Part shown: one piece after another, positions 59,851-64,000 of the stretch
Position numbering within the stretch: the first letter of the stretch is position 1
Layout: the number at the start of each line of letters is the position of its first letter
Assembly: GCA_012295225.1 (NCBI GenBank)
Contig: WMKK01000013.1
Coordinates: 172,167 to 236,166, forward strand
Direction: 5' to 3'
Length of the DNA: 64,000 bases
From: Ostreococcus mediterraneus
Lineage: Eukaryota > Chlorophyta > Mamiellophyceae > Mamiellales > Bathycoccaceae
Position numbers and translations under genes: made by a program
Notes under the pieces: generated by a model
Database searches by the model: none
The model's input: only the letters and a program-made list of their open reading frames with translations
What the model was told of the DNA's origin: nothing

Positions 59851-61803
59851 CTAATTCTTATTATTCCCCTTCTTCTTGGGTTTGGCGTTCAACGTTTCTT
59901 CGTCAAATCCAATCTCAAGATCAAATTCTTCATCTGTCATTTTCCCCTTTTTCCATTTTTTCAACGCGCGGTAGTCGTCGTCGAGCTCTTCCAAATCAGC
60001 TTTTGACTCTTCTTTCCGCCGCTTGAACGCGGTGAGGCGCTTAGCTTCGGGCTCAGGTTTGTCTTTTTTCTTGAACTTGGGTTTATCGGCGTCGATTAGC
60101 CTTTGAGCTTCAGCCGCGTCTTCCGCCTCTTTGAGAGATTTTTGACGTTGCTTTTCTCTCGCCTTGTCGTTGAAGGTGACAGAGTCGACGTCGACGGTTG
60201 ATTCTTGGAAACATTCCATAAACTTTTTTGGCGCTTTGCGGATTTCTTTCATCTTTGGTAAACGAAGTAAACCCATAGCCATGCCCAAGGCACCATATTC
60301 GAGCTCTTTGAATCGAAAGATGAAACGACAATGGTGCTCTTTGTAGCCTCTGATGAAGGAGACGTACGCGCGCACGCCCTTTTCCATGATCTCCCGGCTC
60401 GACTCACTAGCTTTGCGAAGTTTAGCGTGCATTTCAGCCGCGCCCGCACGTTCAGCATTTTCAGTAGATTTCAATCGCTTGAGAACGCTGTCTTCAAGCT
60501 CGATTTCGCCGTCGTCATCATCATCAGCCGCGTCGCCAGCGGCAACCTCTGCGGCGTGTTCTCGCGTCCCTGGGGCAGGTTTGATTTCTACACCTCGAAT
60601 GCGCAGAAAGTCCACATAGCTCGCCTCGCTATTTGAAGTTAGGAATACAATTGCACTTCCTTCTCTTCCCATGCGTGCCGTGCGGCCGACGCGATGGACG
60701 AACGCCGCCGGGTCTTGTGGAGGGTCAAACTGCACAATCCAGTCGACTCCTGGGATGTCGAGGCCTCGGGCCGCGATATCGGTACACATTAAAATCCCAG
60801 CTTCTTGCGTGGTAAACTTCCCAAGCGCAGCTTCTCGAGCACTCTGTTTCATTTTGCCATGCAGCGCGATTGGATGAATGTCGGAGAGCACTGCACTCAA
60901 GGCGGATTCATAAAAGTCTACGCATGCGCACGTCAAAAAGTACACGATGACTTTACATTCGCGATGTTCCTTGATGAAATTCACCAAATGCCACAACTTT
61001 GCGTCGACTGGACAAACACGATATAATAACTGCAGTTGCGTGGGTAACTTTCCAGTCTTTTCACCGGAAGCTTTGGCTGCTGCGTTCAACGCGTCTCGCA
61101 CCGTCACGCGCACTGGATTTCTCAAGCCGGCGCGCGCCAATTCCGTGACTTCCTCAGTCTGAGTCGCGCTAAATAACCCCGTACGACGCTGTTTCGGTAA
61201 TCGTGCGATAATGTTATTCAAAGTCGCCATGAATCCCATTCCTAGCAATCGATCGGCTTCGTCTAAGATTAACAACTCGCACTTTTTCACGCTCAACTCT
61301 CGACTGCGCTGCATGACATCCCACAAACGCCCAGGCGTGGCGATTAACACCAGCGGCGAATCCCGCGCAAACGCCGCGACATCCTTAGCAACATCTGTAC
61401 CTCCCGTGAGTAACATCGAAACCTTATCCTTCTCAGAATCATCCTCCGCTTTACTCAACGCTCGCGCAAACGGAGCCGCCACCGCGTGTATCTGCGCCGC
61501 CAACTCTCGCGTTGGTGACACAATCAACGCCCCCACGTCGTGTCTCTTCATCGTCTTCACGCTTCGCCATAAGATTTCAACCATGGGCAGCACGAACGCG
61601 AGGGTTTTACCGCTCCCCGTGCACGCTTCGACCGCGACATCTTTATGCGAGCACAGCAGAGGAATCGTCGCCGCTTGCACGGGCGTCGCGCGCACGAACC
61701 CGAGCGCGTCGAGCGTCGCGAGCGAGCGCGCATCGAGCGCGGGTGTGAGTGCGCTAAACGATGGTCCTTCGGGCGCAGCCGCAGACGGCTCGTTGGCGCG
61801 CAT
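59851..61803 (-). CDS. DDX55: DEAD-box RNA helicase DDX55/Spb4, ribosome biogenesis
   Basis: Nucleolar helicase needed for 60S subunit maturation. From ATG 61803 there are 650 residues. The frame upstream to 61941 encodes a hydrophobic stretch that would be odd for a nucleolar protein, so I reject that start. Motifs: GFVRATPVQAATIP (Q motif), ACTGSGKTLAF (I), SPTRELAAQI (Ia), LILDEADRLLGMGF (II, DEAD), FSATQT (III), TDIAARGLDIPGVDWIVQFD (V) and HRVGRTARMGREG (VI). The C-terminal AYVSFIRGYKEHHCRFIFRF and GLLRLPKMKEIRK are the Spb4/DDX55-specific extension; a Lys-rich tail ends in KPKKKGNNKN, which fits nucleolar location. Confidence 0.93.
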   Translation of the reverse strand: MRANEPSAAAPEGPSFSALTPALDARSLATLDALGFVRATPVQAATIPLLCSHKDVAVEACTGSGKTLAFVLPMVEILWRSVKTMKRHDVGALIVSPTRELAAQIHAVAAPFARALSKAEDDSEKDKVSMLLTGGTDVAKDVAAFARDSPLVLIATPGRLWDVMQRSRELSVKKCELLILDEADRLLGMGFMATLNNIIARLPKQRRTGLFSATQTEEVTELARAGLRNPVRVTVRDALNAAAKASGEKTGKLPTQLQLLYRVCPVDAKLWHLVNFIKEHRECKVIVYFLTCACVDFYESALSAVLSDIHPIALHGKMKQSAREAALGKFTTQEAGILMCTDIAARGLDIPGVDWIVQFDPPQDPAAFVHRVGRTARMGREGSAIVFLTSNSEASYVDFLRIRGVEIKPAPGTREHAAEVAAGDAADDDDDGEIELEDSVLKRLKSTENAERAGAAEMHAKLRKASESSREIMEKGVRAYVSFIRGYKEHHCRFIFRFKELEYGALGMAMGLLRLPKMKEIRKAPKKFMECFQESTVDVDSVTFNDKAREKQRQKSLKEAEDAAEAQRLIDADKPKFKKKDKPEPEAKRLTAFKRRKEESKADLEELDDDYRALKKWKKGKMTDEEFDLEIGFDEETLNAKPKKKGNNKN

Positions 61804-61977
61804 GACGATCGGTGACGTGCGAATGAATGGCGCCTCCACGTGCGGCGGCTGGGAGGTTTGTTTGGGGACAAATGACTGCGCGCGCTTTGCCAATAATACT
61901 AATGACAACAAGACTACGTGCTGTGCATAGGACAACAACAACAGATACTAACAAACAATAAAAAACAACGGGGGTGT

Positions 61978-63334
61978 TTATGAGACAGAAATTGTAGATG
62001 TGCGTTGAAGCGGGGCCCACGCGCGCCAGGCGCGGGCGCCAGAGTCGTCGACGTCGTGTGCCGACGCGGGTTCGACGCGCTCAACGCTCGATGCCGTGGC
62101 GGGCGCCAGATCGGGAGATACCGCTTGATTTGATTTCGAAATTGACTTCACGCGAGCGTGCTTTGAGTCGCTGGTGACGTCCGAGCGACTCGATTCGGCG
62201 AGTCGAAGGATACCGGCGAGCGCTCCGGCGCCGGCGAAGATCCAAAACACCGTGCGCGCGTCGCCACCTCCGCGCCAAATGCTATAGCATGCACTGCTAA
62301 GTAAGAATGCTCGAACGCACCACGTCAATAAATGTACGTGTTCTATCTTTTCCACCCATTCTCGAAACGATCTCGAACGTTGCCGCAAATACACAGCGGC
62401 TATGCATCGCGTGATGCAGTCGCCCAAAGTCAACTCTTGCGGAATGATGGAAACGCCTGTGAATAAGACAAACGCAAAAGCCCCACCGAGACGCCAAGTC
62501 GTCACGCCCATCCATGTGATTGCATCCATTCCAGGTGATGGATTAGCATACTTTGCATCGCGCATTTTCAACGCTGTCGACACGCCGAGTAAACCGAGCG
62601 TTTCCGGCGTGCGCAAAAAAGCGTACGACGCGTACGCGAGACACCCGATGGACAAACACGTGTGAAACATCTCGTTAAACGGGATTGTCATCACCTAGAG
62701 GTTGAAATAAAGACGAAAATCATACACCGTCAGTTACTCGGATTCCGTGCGGCGGTGCAAACGTGAAACACACACTGTGTGGACGCCTTTGCGCGAGCTA
62801 CGTACACCGTCGCGTCGTCGTCGTCGTCGTCGTCGCACACCTACGCACCACTGGAGTTTTCAACGGCGTAAACGCCCACAAAAACACATGCAACATCGCC
62901 GCCGATATCACATTATACACTAAACGCCCATACACGCCCACGACGCCATACAACCTACTCGGCAACGCCAACGAATGCGGTATCACAAATATCAAACTCA
63001 GCGGCGCGTTGCGCGCTAAAAACACCCCAACTCCATCGCACGCCGCATTCGACGGCCACCCTCGCGCGGGCAACACCATCGCCAACATCGGTGCGCGTTC
63101 ACCCAAATGCGACACCCACGCCACGGTGCCCATGAGCACCCACGTCACGTACGCCGCGCACGTCCACACCGTGGCTAAATTTAGCCTCGTCCCACCGCGC
63201 GCGCGCCGGCGCGCCGTCCTCGTCGCCCACCCTCCGCCTCCACCTCCGCCTCCGCCTCCGCCTCCACCTCCGCCTCCACCTCCGCCTCCACCTCCATCCT
63301 CGTCGTCCTCGCGCCCACCGCCCCGTCGCCGCAT
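61978..63334 (-). CDS. NnrU/Z-ISO-like multi-pass membrane protein, two exons
   Basis: Exons on the minus strand are 63334-62849 and 62694-61978, joined in phase 0 across a 154-bp intron (GTGCGT...CCTCTAG), giving 400 residues. The splice makes PLKTPV continue into VMTIPFNEMFHTCLS. An N-terminal poly-Gly tract of about 23 residues is encoded by a GGC/GGA hexamer repeat. Then come about six membrane segments: ATVWTCAAYVTWVLMGTVAW, a HSLALPSR turn, YGRLVYNVISAAMLHVFLWA, SIGCLAYASYAFL, GGAFAFVLFTGVSI and FWIFAGAGALAGIL. HSLALPSR...YGRLVYNVIS recalls the His-containing NnrU and zeta-carotene isomerase family, but the RHPQM motif of Z-ISO is missing. A plastid location is likely; the reaction is unknown. 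Confidence 0.55.
63232..63300. repeat. hexanucleotide tract encoding poly-Gly
   Basis: An imperfect CCTCCG/CCTCCA array of about 11 units on the plus strand. On the minus strand, in frame with the NnrU-like gene, it gives the poly-Gly segment of the N-terminus. Codon mixture (GGC, GGA, GGT) shows that it is not a pure simple repeat. Length differences between strains are likely. Confidence 0.8.
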
Positions 63335-63412
63335 CCCGCGCGTCTTCCGCGCGCCGTCGAATGCCCACGCGCCCGCGCGCGCGCCGGCGCACCGACGTCG
63401 ACGACGTCCGGG

Positions 63413-63681
63413 TGTCGCGTGCGCGGGCGATCGATCGATCGATGGTGATGGTCATGATTGACCAGTGATGACCAGGGACGAGTCCCCCGTCCGGGACACC
63501 CCCGACGTCGTCCTCGTCCACGGTGTCGCGTGCGCGGGCGATCGATCGATCGATCGATGGACAGATTGACCAGTGATGACCAGGGACGAGTCCCCCGTCC
63601 GGGACACCCCCGATGCCTTTGACGTCCACGGTGACGAATAAACACGTGCGCGGGCGATCGATCGATCGATCGATCGATCGG
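63413..63681. repeat. minisatellite, unit about 110 bp, about 2.4 copies
   Basis: GTGTCGCGTGCGCGGGCGAT starts at 63413 and again at 63523. Both units continue with a GATC run, TTGACCAGTGATGACCAGGG, then ACGAGTCCCCCGTCCGGGAC and ACCCCCGA. A partial third copy begins near 63630 with GTGCGCGGGCGATCGATC and ends in the GATC run at about 63681. GATC counts and the spacer after them differ between copies. GTCCCCCGTCCGGGAC contains an imperfect palindrome. Confidence 0.85.
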
Positions 63682-63697
63682 CGCCGCGTTCGGACAC

Positions 63698-63872
63698 GGG
63701 CCACGACGACGACGACGACGACGGTAGCGAACGACGACGACCGACGACGGTTGCGAACGACGACGGTAGCGAACGACGACGACCGGACGACGACGACCGA
63801 CGACGGTAGCGATCGATCGACCGATCGACCGACCGACCGACCGACCGATCGATCGACCGATCGACCTTTGGT
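63698..63872. repeat. GACGAC and GATCGACC simple-repeat block
   Basis: Starts with (ACG)n at about 63702-63722. A unit of about 21 bp, ACGGTAGCGAACGACGACGA and variants, then repeats at 63721, 63739 and 63761, followed by GATCGACC-type tandem repeats at about 63808-63868. It lies between the NnrU-like gene and the gene starting at 63915. Confidence 0.75.
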
Positions 63873-63914
63873 CGACGCGCGCGTCAGACGCGCGCGCGCG
63901 AGGCGTCCGCGCGC

Positions 63915-64000
63915 ATGGCGCCACCGCGCGGCGCGACCGCGACCGCGGACGACGACGACGGTGATTTAGCGCAGTTCGTGCGGGATCTGCTGCGCGACGA
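63915..64000 (+). CDS. start of a protein-coding gene, cut by the right window edge
   Basis: An ATG at 63915 opens a frame that stays open to the edge (28 full codons): MAPPRGATATADDDDGDLAQ then FVRDLLRD. An acidic stretch followed by an amphipathic helix at the start of a frame directly after a repeat-rich promoter is like other gene starts in this window. Too little is visible to name it. Confidence 0.45.
   Translation, partial: MAPPRGATATADDDDGDLAQFVRDLLRD

Noticed and set aside
61804-61941. Hydrophobic N-terminal extension of the DDX55-like helicase as a signal anchor
   Set aside because: A nucleolar helicase should not be secreted; the extension overlaps the likely promoter, and ATG 61803 fits the family start.
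63413-63681. CRISPR-like array at the minisatellite
   Set aside because: Only about 2.4 units, repeat and spacer are both conserved between units, and the genome is eukaryotic.

Overview
Origin. The window looks like nuclear DNA of a very compact green picoalga. The best fit is Mamiellophyceae, most likely Ostreococcus. This rests on gene-dense packing on both strands, mostly single-exon genes, a few short introns, and plant-type plastid proteins: an ISA1-like isoamylase, EPSP synthase, ferredoxin-dependent glutamate synthase, bL31c and a plant-type PFK. Ordinary eukaryotic genes sit beside them: MAD2, TFIIF-beta, WASHC4, lysyl-tRNA synthetase and DDX55/Spb4. The species call is inference from content and layout, not from a search.

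Layout. 1-2285: almost gene-free, with the 5' end of a Mutator-like (MULE) transposase at the left edge and an AT-rich stretch holding inverted repeats. 2286-8986: isoamylase, a C1orf74/UPF0739-type protein and a large SF2-helicase-like ATPase. 9510-15518: a cysteine-less thioredoxin-fold membrane protein, ArfGAP, Maf, a damaged-looking SfsA-like gene, a double-AP2 factor and Tim9. 15690-31122: EPSP synthase, the five-exon WASHC4 gene, an NSUN2-type RNA methyltransferase, a Ran-binding nucleoporin, PNGase, COX15 and a large helical protein. 31230-41373: bHLH IVc, NDUFAF5, a TXNDC9-like protein, MTFMT, bL19, a KH protein, an acidic orphan and TFIIF-beta. 41453-53806: a CotH-like membrane protein, Fd-GOGAT, MAD2, a TrmK-AlkB fusion and a CUE-domain protein. 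54131-64000: bL31c, LysRS, PFK, a GNAT-like protein, DDX55, an NnrU-like membrane protein, a repeat-rich intergenic block and the start of one more gene.

How the genes relate. There are no operons. Genes are packed as convergent pairs with gaps of tens of bases and divergent pairs sharing 60-500 bp. Several gene sets are related by function rather than position: plastid starch, nitrogen and aromatic metabolism; mitochondrial biogenesis (Tim9, COX15, NDUFAF5, bL19, MTFMT); and RNA modification (NSUN2-like, TrmK-AlkB). (ACG/CGT)n triplets recur at gene 5' ends, where they encode poly-Thr or are read as poly-Asp or poly-Ser, and GATCGATC-type clusters recur in divergent intergenic regions.

The most unusual item is the single-frame fusion of a TrmK-like m1A methyltransferase to an AlkB-type demethylase at 50914-52677. 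Spliced structures given here were built by hand from reading frames, GT/AG sites and remembered homologues. They have not been tested against transcripts.
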